Of a stretch of DNA of 64,000 nt, positions 36,318-44,920 are shown one piece after another. The notes beneath the pieces were generated by a model. The model did no database searches. It worked only from the letters and a program-made list of their open reading frames with translations, and was not told the DNA's origin. How positions within the stretch are numbered: the stretch's first letter is position 1; every line of letters starts with the position of its first letter. Both the position numbers and the translations under genes were made by a program. Location of the stretch: NCBI RefSeq assembly GCF_000633515.1, contig NZ_AYMP01000006.1, forward strand, positions 210,048-274,047, given 5' to 3'. The stretch comes from Morganella morganii H1r. Lineage in GTDB: Bacteria; Pseudomonadota; Gammaproteobacteria; Enterobacterales; Enterobacteriaceae.

Positions 36318-36984
36318 GATGTATTGCCTCTAACGCCAGGCGGGTCCGCACTAAAAAGTCCGCTTTGCTCTCTTCTCCCCCGGCCGGTTCAACCGGAGCA
36401 CCGAATGTGGCGGTGCAGATAATCGGCACAACCAGCCGTGAGCCTTTCGGCAGCACACGGTTGAGGTTTTCCAGATAAACCGGCACCAGCACCGCATCCG
36501 GATTATTGCGTGATAAATGCCAGAGCCCGGCTTTGAAATCCTGAATTTTTTCACCGTCGCCGCGCGTACCTTCCGGGAATAAAATCAGGGAATCCCCGCT
36601 ATTGAGGACATTCTGCATCACATCCAGCGGATTCTCCGCCGGGGTGGTTTCCTGCTGTTCATCCGCTGTTGCCGGTTCGGTTTTTTTACCGCGTGCAATC
36701 AGCACGGCACCGAAGATGCGTTTGGCAATATAGCGGCGGAACCGGGTTTTATTCCAGTAATCCTGCGCTGCGACCGGATGAACATGTTTGCGTGCCGCGT
36801 TGTTCAGGCAGGACCAGATCACCAGCCCGTCAAGGTGGCTGGAGTGGTTGGCATAATAAATACAGGGCTTACCTTCCGGCAGCGGGGCATTCTGTTTTGC
36901 GCGGATCCCGGTCAGAAACCGGCATACCGACACCAGCAGCGCCGAGACAATTTTTTGATCCGGCGAAAACGTTTTACGGGTCAT
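36307..36984 (-). CDS. 1-acylglycerol-3-phosphate acyltransferase-like (PlsC family)
   Basis: 225 residues. The catalytic NHSSHLD (HX4D) motif lies near residue 46 and the acceptor-binding FPEGTRG near residue 140. No strong membrane helix, so it is probably monotopic. It would acylate a lysophospholipid, giving phosphatidate for the CdsA-like protein encoded next. The start has AGGAA upstream and overlaps the stop of a small 51-codon frame as ATGA. Confidence 0.87.
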   Translation of the reverse strand: MTRKTFSPDQKIVSALLVSVCRFLTGIRAKQNAPLPEGKPCIYYANHSSHLDGLVIWSCLNNAARKHVHPVAAQDYWNKTRFRRYIAKRIFGAVLIARGKKTEPATADEQQETTPAENPLDVMQNVLNSGDSLILFPEGTRGDGEKIQDFKAGLWHLSRNNPDAVLVPVYLENLNRVLPKGSRLVVPIICTATFGAPVEPAGGEESKADFLVRTRLALEAIHHER

Positions 36985-37136
36985 CCTTTATGTTCCTTAC
37001 GTAAATCAGCCCCGGCAGGGCTGCGCAGGCCGCCTTCGGCGAATAACGCACAGACTGAACCGGCGACAGAGATCCTGTTGGGGGTTACACCGCGCCGTTG
37101 CAGCGGACGCCGGTCCCTGATTTCTTCTGATTCCAT
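36981..37136 (-). pseudogene. Shrunken CDP-alcohol phosphatidyltransferase remnant, 51 codons
   Basis: An open frame of 51 codons with GGAAAGG just before its ATG, ending ATGA on the acyltransferase start. Its first half reads IRDRRPLQ then RRGVTPNRISVAGSVCALF. These are, as I remember the family, two N-terminal blocks of CDP-alcohol phosphatidyltransferases (DRRPL...R-GVTPNQIS) with the piece between them missing. The catalytic DGxxAR...GxxxD motif and all later membrane helices are absent. Read as an in-frame deletion derivative that may persist as a leader coupling translation to the acyltransferase. It could be chance, hence moderate confidence. Confidence 0.5.
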
Positions 37137-37343
37137 ATCCTTTCCGTCATATGAAAATTAATCTGTTGATAATATAAGGTTTCGTAACGTATTAATAATA
37201 GTGATGCAGCAAAATTGCCAGATATTTCTTTACAACACGACGATGAGAATAACGGTATATCTTAGCTGAAAAGCGACTAAGGCAAGCCGCGGTGCTTATG
37301 GCAGGATAGCAGCATAACCAGGCAGACTATTATTGAGGTGATT

Positions 37344-38525
37344 ATGTCAGAACATGTACGCCGCCCTTTACGGACAGAAACCCGGCTGACGCAGAGCGGC
37401 CGTAACCCCGCGTCACAGCACGGATTTGTGAATACCCCGGTATACCGCGGCTCTACCGTGGTTTTCCCCACGTATGATGCCCTGATCAACCGCCGGGCGG
37501 AATTTCATTACGGCACTGACGGTACCCCGACGATTGCGGCGCTGGAAAATGCCTGGAGTGAACTGACCGGCGCTGCGGGTACGGTGTTATCCCCGTCCGG
37601 GCTGGGCGCGGTGACACTTGCGTTGCTGACTGCCCTGAAAAGCGGTGACCATCTGCTGATGACAGATTCCGTTTATCACCCGACCCGGCAGTTATGCGGC
37701 GGTCTGCTGGCAAAGATGGGCATTACCACCACCTATTATGATCCGCTGATCGGCGCGGGGATTGAATCGCTTATCCGCCCGGAAACAACCGTGATTTTCC
37801 TTGAATCCCCCGGCTCCCAGACGTTCGAGGTACAGGATATCCCGGCAATTACCGCCGTGGCGAAACGCCATCATGTGACAACCGTTATTGATAACACCTG
37901 GGCGACACCACTCTTTTTCCGTGCTCATGAGCACGGTTGTGATATCTCCCTGGAAGCGGGTACCAAATACCCCGGCGGTCATTCGGATGTGCTGATGGGG
38001 CTGGTTTCGGCCAATGCGCAGTGGTGGCCGGCACTGCGCAATACCTATGACCAGATGGCGATGCTGCCCGGGGCTGAGGACTGTTTCCTTGTGCTGCGCG
38101 GTCTGCGCACACTGCATATCCGCCTGAAAGAAGCGCAGCACCGGGCGCTGAAAGTTGCGGAGTGGTTACAGTCCCGCCCGGAAGTCAGCAAAGTGCTGCA
38201 TCCTGCCTTCCCGGAATGTCCGGGGCATGCTATCTGGAAGCGGGATTTCACCGGCTCTTCCGGCCTGTTCTCGGTGGTTCTGAATGCGAAATACACCACC
38301 GGCGATCTCGCTGCGATGCTTGACGGGCTGGCTATTTTCGCAATGGGTTATTCCTGGGGCGGGTTTGAGAGCCTGATAGTGCCGTTTGACTGCAGCCGTT
38401 ACCGGACGGTCACTGACTGGCAGCCGGGCGGCCTGACACTGCGCCTGCAAATCGGCCTGGAAGACACGGAAGATTTGATTGCGGATTTGACCGCCGGATT
38501 TGAACGGCTGAATGCGGCGTACTGA
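37344..38525 (+). CDS. metC: Cystathionine beta-lyase MetC
   Basis: PLP enzyme of the gamma-family that cleaves cystathionine to homocysteine, pyruvate and ammonia in methionine synthesis. 393 residues. The PLP lysine lies in SLEAGTKYPGGHSDVLMG. Other blocks are YRGSTVVFPTYDAL, VIDNTWATPLFF and FAMGYSWGGFESL. The last, with YSWGG, separates MetC from MetB. The start is the ATG five bases after GAGG; a GTG six bases upstream is in frame. I found no clear MetJ box upstream. Confidence 0.93.
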   Translation: MSEHVRRPLRTETRLTQSGRNPASQHGFVNTPVYRGSTVVFPTYDALINRRAEFHYGTDGTPTIAALENAWSELTGAAGTVLSPSGLGAVTLALLTALKSGDHLLMTDSVYHPTRQLCGGLLAKMGITTTYYDPLIGAGIESLIRPETTVIFLESPGSQTFEVQDIPAITAVAKRHHVTTVIDNTWATPLFFRAHEHGCDISLEAGTKYPGGHSDVLMGLVSANAQWWPALRNTYDQMAMLPGAEDCFLVLRGLRTLHIRLKEAQHRALKVAEWLQSRPEVSKVLHPAFPECPGHAIWKRDFTGSSGLFSVVLNAKYTTGDLAAMLDGLAIFAMGYSWGGFESLIVPFDCSRYRTVTDWQPGGLTLRLQIGLEDTEDLIADLTAGFERLNAAY

Positions 38526-38530
38526 TAAAA

Positions 38531-38558
38531 AAACACGCCCGGAAATCCGGGCGTGTTT
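38531..38558. terminator. Bidirectional terminator between metC and tyrP
   Basis: AAACACGCCCGG, loop AAAT, CCGGGCGTGTTT, with A run before and T run after. Confidence 0.9.
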
Positions 38559-38572
38559 TCAGAAAAATGGCA

Positions 38573-39778
38573 TTAAATACTCGGCAGATAACCGGCACTT
38601 TTGATGAATTCGATGGAGATCACCAGCAGGCCGAACAGGAAGATAAAGATCAGTACACCATTTCCGCCTGCGACACGGTAAGCACCGGCTTTCGGGTTCT
38701 GCCGTACTTTCCATGCTAATAATGACGGCAGGATCAGCGCCAGGAAGGAGAGTGCCATTGCGGCATACGCCAGCGCGCCGGTAAAGCTTTTGTAGTACAG
38801 GGCGCAAATCAGCGGCAGGGCAAAGGTCAGGATCCCGGTCTGAGTACGGCCGAAGGCAGAATTTTTGCGTCTGAACAGGTCAGCCAGATAATCAAATAAC
38901 CCCAGCGCCACCCCCAGGAACGAGGTAGCCAGTGCCAGATCCATAAACAGGCTGACAGCGATATCCACGTATTTATTGGCCACGGTTTCACTGAGTGCGG
39001 TCAGTAAGCCGTCAAGGCCGGATTTCTGCGCCAGAATACCAAAGAAGGTATCGGACGGGATCGCGCCGAGAGTGGCAACCTGCCACAGCAGATACGCCAC
39101 CAGCGGAATGGCGCTGCCGGTGAGGAAAATAAAGCGCAGCTTTTTGCTGTCGCCGTTCATGTAATTCACCAGGCTCGGCACACTGCCGTGGAAACCAAAG
39201 GAGGTAAAGACCAGCGGAATAGCGGAAAGCACCAGTCCGTTCTGGATCGGCATGCTGACAAGGTTGGTCATATTCACATGCGGCATCATGACAGCGAGCA
39301 TGATGATCAGGAAGATAATTTTGCCGGTGAACAGAATGCGGTTAATAAAATCAACCGAGTGCGTTCCGACACACACCACGAGGCCACCGACGAGGGTGAA
39401 AATAATGGTCGCGGTGCCCGGTGTAACAGATATTTGCCACCAGCTTAGCAGGCTGGCGGAGATCATTTCCCCCGCACCGCCGATATAGGCAGTGGTCAGG
39501 GCATACATCAGCAATAACATGCTGAAACCGGTCAGGATCTGACCCGGTAATCCGAGGTATTGACGGGCGACACTGCCTAAACCGGTGTCCGGTGAACTGT
39601 ACTGATACACTTCAACCATCAGTAAGGCGGTGTAGCTCATGATAGCCCACAGGCCGATCAGAATAACCGCAATGACCGGAAAACCGATCCCCGCAGCCGC
39701 CAGGGGCATTGCCAGCATACCGGCACCGATCGTTGTTCCCGCAACAATCAGAACACTGCCGAGTGTACGATTTTTCAC
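38573..39778 (-). CDS. tyrP: Tyrosine-specific transport protein TyrP
   Basis: Aromatic amino acid:H+ symporter (HAAAP family), 401 residues, about 11 helices. The N-terminus [21 protein letters not shown] and blocks such as [17 protein letters not shown] and [19 protein letters not shown] match E. coli TyrP more closely than Mtr. I start at a GTG five bases after GAGG, which reproduces the TyrP N-terminus; an in-frame TTG 21 bases earlier is less likely. Two adjacent TyrR boxes lie upstream, as for E. coli tyrP. Confidence 0.9.
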   Translation of the reverse strand: MKNRTLGSVLIVAGTTIGAGMLAMPLAAAGIGFPVIAVILIGLWAIMSYTALLMVEVYQYSSPDTGLGSVARQYLGLPGQILTGFSMLLLMYALTTAYIGGAGEMISASLLSWWQISVTPGTATIIFTLVGGLVVCVGTHSVDFINRILFTGKIIFLIIMLAVMMPHVNMTNLVSMPIQNGLVLSAIPLVFTSFGFHGSVPSLVNYMNGDSKKLRFIFLTGSAIPLVAYLLWQVATLGAIPSDTFFGILAQKSGLDGLLTALSETVANKYVDIAVSLFMDLALATSFLGVALGLFDYLADLFRRKNSAFGRTQTGILTFALPLICALYYKSFTGALAYAAMALSFLALILPSLLAWKVRQNPKAGAYRVAGGNGVLIFIFLFGLLVISIEFIKSAGYLPSI

Positions 39779-39840
39779 CAAAACCTCATGATATTTCAAT
39801 CAATAATATGTGGGCAAAGCGTAATGAAAAACGGGAAGGG

Positions 39841-39881
39841 TGTCAAATTTAAATTACGTATTACGTAAAGATTTCGTTACA
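39841..39881. promoter_or_regulatory. Paired TyrR boxes upstream of tyrP
   Basis: CGTAAAGATTTCGTTACA (39864-39881) matches TGTAAA-N6-TTTACA at 10 of 12 positions. TGTCAAATTTAAATTACG (39841-39858) matches at 9. Their centres are 23 bases apart. A strong plus weak adjacent pair is the arrangement used for tyrosine repression and phenylalanine activation of tyrP. Confidence 0.65.
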
Positions 39882-39891
39882 CATTTGATGT

Positions 39892-39916
39892 AAAAAAACC
39901 GGATTGCATATCCGGT
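39892..39916 (-). terminator. Terminator of the nrdA-nrdB-yfaE operon
   Basis: ACCGGAT and ATCCGGT with a five-base loop, followed on the minus strand by T7, directly after the yfaE stop. Confidence 0.85.
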
Positions 39917-39927
39917 CACAAAACAGC

Positions 39928-40194
39928 TTACAACTCGATGTCGATGTCACTCAGCGGGTAGCAACTGCAGGGAAGAATTTCACCGTCATTAATAAACGCC
40001 ACCGGTCGCTGCCGGTAACCGACTTTGCCGCGTTTCAGGCGGACACGGCAGGCACCGCAGTAACCTTCACGGCACTGGTATTCCACCGGGACGGACTGTT
40101 CGAGTGTATTGAGCAGGTTGTTGTGTTCTTCGCTGACATAATGCAGCTGAATACCCTGCATGTTGCCATGCAGGGTGATTTTATAGCGGGGCAT
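39928..40194 (-). CDS. yfaE: 2Fe-2S ferredoxin YfaE (NrdB radical maintenance)
   Basis: 88-residue plant-type ferredoxin that supplies electrons to regenerate the diferric-tyrosyl cofactor of NrdB. Cluster ligands are visible in YQCREGYCGACRVRLKRG with the fourth Cys in LPCSCYPL. The start overlaps the nrdB stop (TGATG), so it is cotranslated as third gene of the operon. Confidence 0.93.
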   Translation of the reverse strand: MPRYKITLHGNMQGIQLHYVSEEHNNLLNTLEQSVPVEYQCREGYCGACRVRLKRGKVGYRQRPVAFINDGEILPCSCYPLSDIDIEL

Positions 40195-41324
40195 CAGAGT
40201 TCGAAGTTACTCAGTTCGTCAGTGTTGACCTCAGAGTCAATCTGGCCGACCAGATAGGAGCTGACTTCCACTTCCTGTGGTGCCACCTGGACGTTATCAG
40301 ATACCAGCCAGGCGTTGATCCACGGAATCGGGTTCGAGCGGACTTTGAACGGCAGCGGCAGACCCACCGCCTGCATGCGGATATTGGTGATATATTCCAC
40401 ATACTGACACAGGATATCTTTGTTCAGACCAATCATAGAGCCGTTGCAGAACAGGTAATCTGCCCACTCTTTTTCCTGCTCCGCCGCACGGACAAACAGA
40501 TCATAGCAATCCTGTTCGCACTCTCTGGCGATTTCCGCCATTTCCGGATCATCCTGGCCGCTGCGCAGCAGGTTGAGCATATGCTGGGTGCCGGTCAGGT
40601 GCAGTGCTTCATCACGGGCGATCAGTTTGATGATTTTCGCATTACCCTCCATCAGTTCGCGCTCGGCAAAAGCGAAAGAGCAGGCGAAACTGACATAGAA
40701 ACGGATCGCTTCCAGTGCGTTGACGCTCATCAGGCACAGATACAGCTGGCGTTTCAGGGCGCGCAGGGTAACAGTAAAGGTTTTACCGTTTGCCGTGTGT
40801 GTACCTTCACCAAACATATGATATTCATTGGTCATACGGATAAGATCATCATAATAGCCGGAAATATCTTCCGCGCGTTTGATGATCTCTTCGTTTGCCA
40901 CGATATCATCGAACACCACCGACGGGTCATTCACGATATTACGGATAATATGCGTGTAAGAACGGGAGTGAATGGTTTCCGAGAAAGACCAGGTTTCCAC
41001 CCAGGTTTCCAGCTCCGGAATGGAGATCAGCGGCAGCAGCGCCACGTTCGGGCTGCGGCCCTGGATGGAATCCAGCAGGGTCTGGTATTTCAGGTTACTG
41101 ATAAAAATGTGCTTTTCGTGATCCGGCAGGGCATTGTAGTCAATGCGGTCGCGGGATACGTCCACTTCTTCCGGACGCCAGAAGAAAGAGAGCTGTTTTT
41201 CAATCAGTGATTCAAAAATCGGGTACTTCTGCTGATCATAACGGGCAACGTTTACCGGCTGCCCGAAGAACATCGGTTCTTTCAGCTGATCATTATGTAC
41301 CTGCGAAAATGTTGTATAAGACAT
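40194..41324 (-). CDS. nrdB: Ribonucleoside-diphosphate reductase 1 beta subunit
   Basis: Class Ia small subunit that holds the diiron-tyrosyl radical used by NrdA. 376 residues. Iron ligands lie in the [40 protein letters not shown] and [16 protein letters not shown] helices. The radical Tyr is in the first of these. The C-terminus [11 protein letters not shown] is the docking tail for NrdA. 12 bases after nrdA. Confidence 0.97.
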   Translation of the reverse strand: MSYTTFSQVHNDQLKEPMFFGQPVNVARYDQQKYPIFESLIEKQLSFFWRPEEVDVSRDRIDYNALPDHEKHIFISNLKYQTLLDSIQGRSPNVALLPLISIPELETWVETWSFSETIHSRSYTHIIRNIVNDPSVVFDDIVANEEIIKRAEDISGYYDDLIRMTNEYHMFGEGTHTANGKTFTVTLRALKRQLYLCLMSVNALEAIRFYVSFACSFAFAERELMEGNAKIIKLIARDEALHLTGTQHMLNLLRSGQDDPEMAEIARECEQDCYDLFVRAAEQEKEWADYLFCNGSMIGLNKDILCQYVEYITNIRMQAVGLPLPFKVRSNPIPWINAWLVSDNVQVAPQEVEVSSYLVGQIDSEVNTDELSNFEL

Positions 41325-41336
41325 TATTTATTCACC

Positions 41337-43631
41337 TTAAATTTTACACGCGCCGCCTTCACAACCATCATCGTCGGCGATAACCACTTCCTCAGGCAGA
41401 TCTTCCTGGGTATCTTCCGCACCATCGCGGGTATTGTGGTAATACAGTGTTTTCACGCCGTATTTATAGGCCAGCAGCAAATCCTTCAGTAACTGGTTCA
41501 TCGGCACTTTGCCGCTCGGGAACCGGGTCGGGTCATAGTTAGTGTTGGACGAAATTGCCTGATCGACAAACTTCTGCATGATCCCCACCAGCTGGAGATA
41601 CCCTTCGTTACCCGGCATCTGCCATAACAGCTCATAGGCGGATTTCAGCCGCTCATACTCCGGCACGACCTGGCGCAGAATGCCGTCTTTCGAGGCTTTC
41701 ACGCTGATATAACCGCGCGGCGGCTCAATGCCGTTGGTGGCATTAGAGATCTGCGAGGATGTCTCTGACGGCATCAGGGCAGACAGGGTGGAGTTGCGCA
41801 GACCGTGTTTTTTGATCTCTTCGCGCAGGCCTTCCCAGTCATAATGCAGCGGCTCGTTGGTCAGTTGATCCAGCGTTTTCTTGTACGTGTCGATCGGCAG
41901 AATGCCCTGTGAATAGGTGGTTTCGTTAAACCACGGGCATGCACCGTACTCTTTTGCCAGCTCATTGGACGCTTTCAGCAGGTAATACTGAATAGCTTCA
42001 AAGGTGCGGTGAGTCAGGTTATTGGCACTGCCGTCAGAATAACGCACGCCGTGTTTCGCCAGGTAGTAAGCGAAGTTAATCACCCCGATACCGAGGGTAC
42101 GGCGGCCCATTGAGCCTTTGCGTGCCGCTTCAATCGGATAATCCTGGTAATCGAGCAGGGCATCCAGGGCGCGTACTGCTAGGATAGCCAGCTCTTCCAG
42201 CTCATCGAGGTTATCAATGGCGCCCAGGTTAAACGCGGACAGCGTACACAGCGCGATTTCCCCGTTCGGATCATTCATGTCGCTGAGCGGTTTGGTCGGC
42301 AGGGCGATTTCCAGACACAGGTTGGACTGGCGCACCGGCGCGATAAACGGGTCAAACGGGCTGTGGGTGTTACAGTGATCCACGTTCTGAATATAGATAC
42401 GGCCGGTAGAGGCACGTTCCTGCATCATCAGGGAGAACAGCTCCACGGCTTTCAGCGTTTGTTTGCGGATTGACGGATCTTTTTCGTACTGCACATAAAG
42501 ACGCTCAAACGCATCCTGATCGGCGAAGAACGCGTCATATAACCCCGGTACGTCTGACGGGCTGAACAGGGTGATATCCTGGCCTTTGATCAGGCGCTCA
42601 TACATCAGTTTGTTGATCTGGACGCCGTAATCGAGGTGGCGGACACGGTTGCCCTCAACACCCCGGTTGTTTTTCAGAACCAGCAGGCTTTCCACTTCCA
42701 GATGCCAGATAGGGTAGAACAGTGTTGCCGCACCACCGCGCACACCGCCCTGAGAGCAGGATTTCACGGCGGTCTGGAAATGCTTGTAGAACGGAATACA
42801 GCCGGTATGGAATGCCTCACCGCCGCGGATCGGGCTGCCGAGTGCGCGGATACGGCCCGCGTTGATACCGATACCGGCACGCTGGGACACGTATTTGACA
42901 ATCGCACCGGAGGTCGCGTTAATGGAATCCAGGCTGTCGCCGCACTCGATCAGCACACAGGAGCTGAACTGGCGGGTCGGGGTGCGGACACCGGCCATGA
43001 TCGGTGTCGGCAGGGAAATCTTAAAGGTTGACGTGGCGTCATAGAACCGGCGGATATAATCCAGACGGGTCTCTTTCGGGTAATGCGAGAACAGACAGGC
43101 CGCAACCAGGATATACAGGAACTGTGCGCTTTCATACACTTCGCCGGTAACCCGGTTCTGAACCAGATATTTCCCTTCCAGCTGTTTGACAGCGGCGTAG
43201 GAGAAATTCATATCGCGCCAGTGATCGATGAATTCATTCATCTGGTCAAATTCAGCTTCGGTGTAATCGGTTAACAGATTTTCGTCATATTTACCGGCAG
43301 CCACCATTTTCTGCACATGGGCATATAACGCCGGCGGCTCAAACTGGCCGTAGGCTTTTTTGCGCAGGTTAAAAATGGCCAGGCGGGCAGCCAGATACTG
43401 ATAATCCGGGGTTTCAGCGGAAATCAGGTCGGCGGCGGCCTTAATCATGGTTTCATGAATATCTGCGGTACGGATCCCGTCATAGAACTGAATCTGGGAA
43501 CGTAACTCGACCTGGGAGACAGAGACATTATTCAGGCCTTCGGCGGCCCAGGTAATGACGCGGTGGATTTTGTCTAAATCGATACGTTCTTTGTGACCAT
43601 CTCGTTTGGTAACAAGCAGATTCTGGTTCAT
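41337..43631 (-). CDS. nrdA: Ribonucleoside-diphosphate reductase 1 alpha subunit
   Basis: Class Ia large subunit making dNDPs for DNA synthesis. The start MNQNLLVTKRDGHKERIDLD gives 764 residues, close to E. coli; the frame is open a further 37 codons upstream but those residues are foreign to the family. The N-terminal ATP cone is present. Active-site Cys lie in RQFSSCVLIECGDS, RQSNLCLEIALPT and EIALCTLSAFNLG. The C-terminal redox pair is CEGGACKI. The ~375 bases upstream hold the regulatory sites listed separately. Confidence 0.97.
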   Translation of the reverse strand: MNQNLLVTKRDGHKERIDLDKIHRVITWAAEGLNNVSVSQVELRSQIQFYDGIRTADIHETMIKAAADLISAETPDYQYLAARLAIFNLRKKAYGQFEPPALYAHVQKMVAAGKYDENLLTDYTEAEFDQMNEFIDHWRDMNFSYAAVKQLEGKYLVQNRVTGEVYESAQFLYILVAACLFSHYPKETRLDYIRRFYDATSTFKISLPTPIMAGVRTPTRQFSSCVLIECGDSLDSINATSGAIVKYVSQRAGIGINAGRIRALGSPIRGGEAFHTGCIPFYKHFQTAVKSCSQGGVRGGAATLFYPIWHLEVESLLVLKNNRGVEGNRVRHLDYGVQINKLMYERLIKGQDITLFSPSDVPGLYDAFFADQDAFERLYVQYEKDPSIRKQTLKAVELFSLMMQERASTGRIYIQNVDHCNTHSPFDPFIAPVRQSNLCLEIALPTKPLSDMNDPNGEIALCTLSAFNLGAIDNLDELEELAILAVRALDALLDYQDYPIEAARKGSMGRRTLGIGVINFAYYLAKHGVRYSDGSANNLTHRTFEAIQYYLLKASNELAKEYGACPWFNETTYSQGILPIDTYKKTLDQLTNEPLHYDWEGLREEIKKHGLRNSTLSALMPSETSSQISNATNGIEPPRGYISVKASKDGILRQVVPEYERLKSAYELLWQMPGNEGYLQLVGIMQKFVDQAISSNTNYDPTRFPSGKVPMNQLLKDLLLAYKYGVKTLYYHNTRDGAEDTQEDLPEEVVIADDDGCEGGACKI

Positions 43632-43679
43632 CAGTTGATATACCCTGTTTTGAAAAGGACACCTTACTGTGATTAACAC

Positions 43680-43698
43680 GCTGATAATGTATATCAGC
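43680..43698. other. Inverted repeat in the nrdA leader
   Basis: GCTGATA, five bases, TATCAGC, 49 bases before nrdA. It may be an operator or RNA hairpin in the untranslated leader. No factor assigned. Confidence 0.4.
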
Positions 43699-43764
43699 CC
43701 GATAAAAAACGATCCCTGAAACAATTGTTCCGGGAAAGTCAATAGCGGGTGATGAGCGATTTAA

Positions 43765-43780
43765 ACACAAGATGTAGTGT
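43765..43780. promoter_or_regulatory. NrdR box upstream of nrdA
   Basis: ACACAAGATGTAGTGT fits the NrdR palindrome ACACWATATATWGTGT at the outer arms. NrdR boxes usually come in pairs about 31 bases apart; I did not find a convincing second one. Confidence 0.5.
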
Positions 43781-43850
43781 GTCTGTAAAAGATGGGTAAC
43801 AAGATAATGATAAATGCGCTCAGGATCAAGTGTATAAAATCAGGATCTTT

Positions 43851-43859
43851 TGTGGATAA
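43851..43859. promoter_or_regulatory. DnaA box upstream of nrdA
   Basis: TGTGGATAA is the exact complement of the DnaA consensus TTATCCACA. It lies about 220 bases before nrdA. DnaA control of nrdAB is established in E. coli, so this is probably a conserved cell-cycle input. Confidence 0.65.
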
Positions 43860-44007
43860 CTTGAGGATAGTTACCCATGGACGGAGTGGTAAGCACTGAG
43901 ATCGCTGATAAAATGAAACAGTGCTTACCTGATTACGCGAAGCGATAATTTTAGAAAAATGCGATTTGTTTGGCGTTTTATTAATCGGCAGAGTAATTAA
44001 CTTGACA

Positions 44008-44733
44008 CTATAAAATAAAGCGGGTATGCAACATATAATTTACATCCACATTGGATGCCAGCCAGAATTTATCGCTTAACGGATTGTAATGTAAACCGAT
44101 CATATGCTGCTCACGCAGGCCGGTGTTATTCAGCCAGTCGATCAGCTCTGCCGGACGGATAAATTTCTTCGCATCGTGTGTGCCGGGCGGTACCATCTTC
44201 AGAATATATTCTGCTGCGATAACCGCCATAAACCAGGCTTTTTTGTTGCGGTTAATGGTGGAGAACACCACATCCCCTCCCGGTTTGACCAGACGGGCAC
44301 AGGAACGCACCACAGAGGCCGGGTCCGGTACGTGCTCAAGCATTTCCATGCAGGTCACCACATCATACTGTTGCGCATGTTTTTCTGCGTGCTGTTCCAC
44401 CGTTTCCTGCACATAGGTGATATCGGTGCCGCTTTCCAGTGCATGCAGACGCGCAACCTGAAGCGGCTCCGCGCCCATATCCAGCCCGGTGACGTCCGCA
44501 CCTTCCCGCGCCATACTTTCTGCCAGAATTCCGCCGCCGCAGCCGACATCCAGCACTTTCTTCCCGAACACACCGTTAACCCGCTGCTGAATATAGGCCA
44601 GACGCAGCGGATTGATCCGGTGCAGCGGTTTAAATTCACCCTCCAAATCCCACCAGCGTGAGGCAACATCCTCAAACTTTTTAATTTCCGCAGGATCGAC
44701 GTTGGCTGTCAGCGGGGAAGCTGTGTCATTCAT
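44008..44733 (-). CDS. ubiG: Ubiquinone biosynthesis O-methyltransferase UbiG
   Basis: SAM-dependent methyltransferase that makes both O-methylations in ubiquinone synthesis. 241 residues. The family start [23 protein letters not shown] is followed by motif I ([15 protein letters not shown]) and [14 protein letters not shown]. The chosen ATG gives MNDTASPL; the frame is open 63 bases further upstream but without a site. Divergent from gyrA, as in E. coli. Confidence 0.95.
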   Translation of the reverse strand: MNDTASPLTANVDPAEIKKFEDVASRWWDLEGEFKPLHRINPLRLAYIQQRVNGVFGKKVLDVGCGGGILAESMAREGADVTGLDMGAEPLQVARLHALESGTDITYVQETVEQHAEKHAQQYDVVTCMEMLEHVPDPASVVRSCARLVKPGGDVVFSTINRNKKAWFMAVIAAEYILKMVPPGTHDAKKFIRPAELIDWLNNTGLREQHMIGLHYNPLSDKFWLASNVDVNYMLHTRFIL

Positions 44734-44851
44734 GGTCTGTTTCTCTCTCTTGCTGCGGCAGAACCTGCCGGAATACGCGATGGCGTCAGTATACAATGCC
44801 GGGCGCGGATGCGTCAGAAATAAAATACTCTCCCGATTTTTATATCTCCTT

Positions 44852-44880
44852 TTTTAAACATTGGCGATTTGTGGTATAGT
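44852..44880 (+). promoter_or_regulatory. Putative gyrA promoter
   Basis: TATAGT at 44875-44880 preceded by an extended TGTGG, with a poor -35 (TTTTAA) 17 bases upstream. A weak -35 with a good -10 would suit a supercoiling-sensitive gyr promoter. Confidence 0.4.
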
Positions 44881-44920
44881 TCCGCACCTTGAATCCGGAG
44901 TAATGAGGGATACTGGCTCC

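Noticed and set aside
37137..37343. MetJ boxes before metC
   Set aside because: No tandem AGACGTCT-like octamers could be found; control by MetJ may still exist but is not shown.
43632..43742. 37-residue N-terminal extension of NrdA
   Set aside because: It would cross the operator-like region and adds hydrophobic residues absent from the family; the MNQNLLVTKRDG start is canonical.
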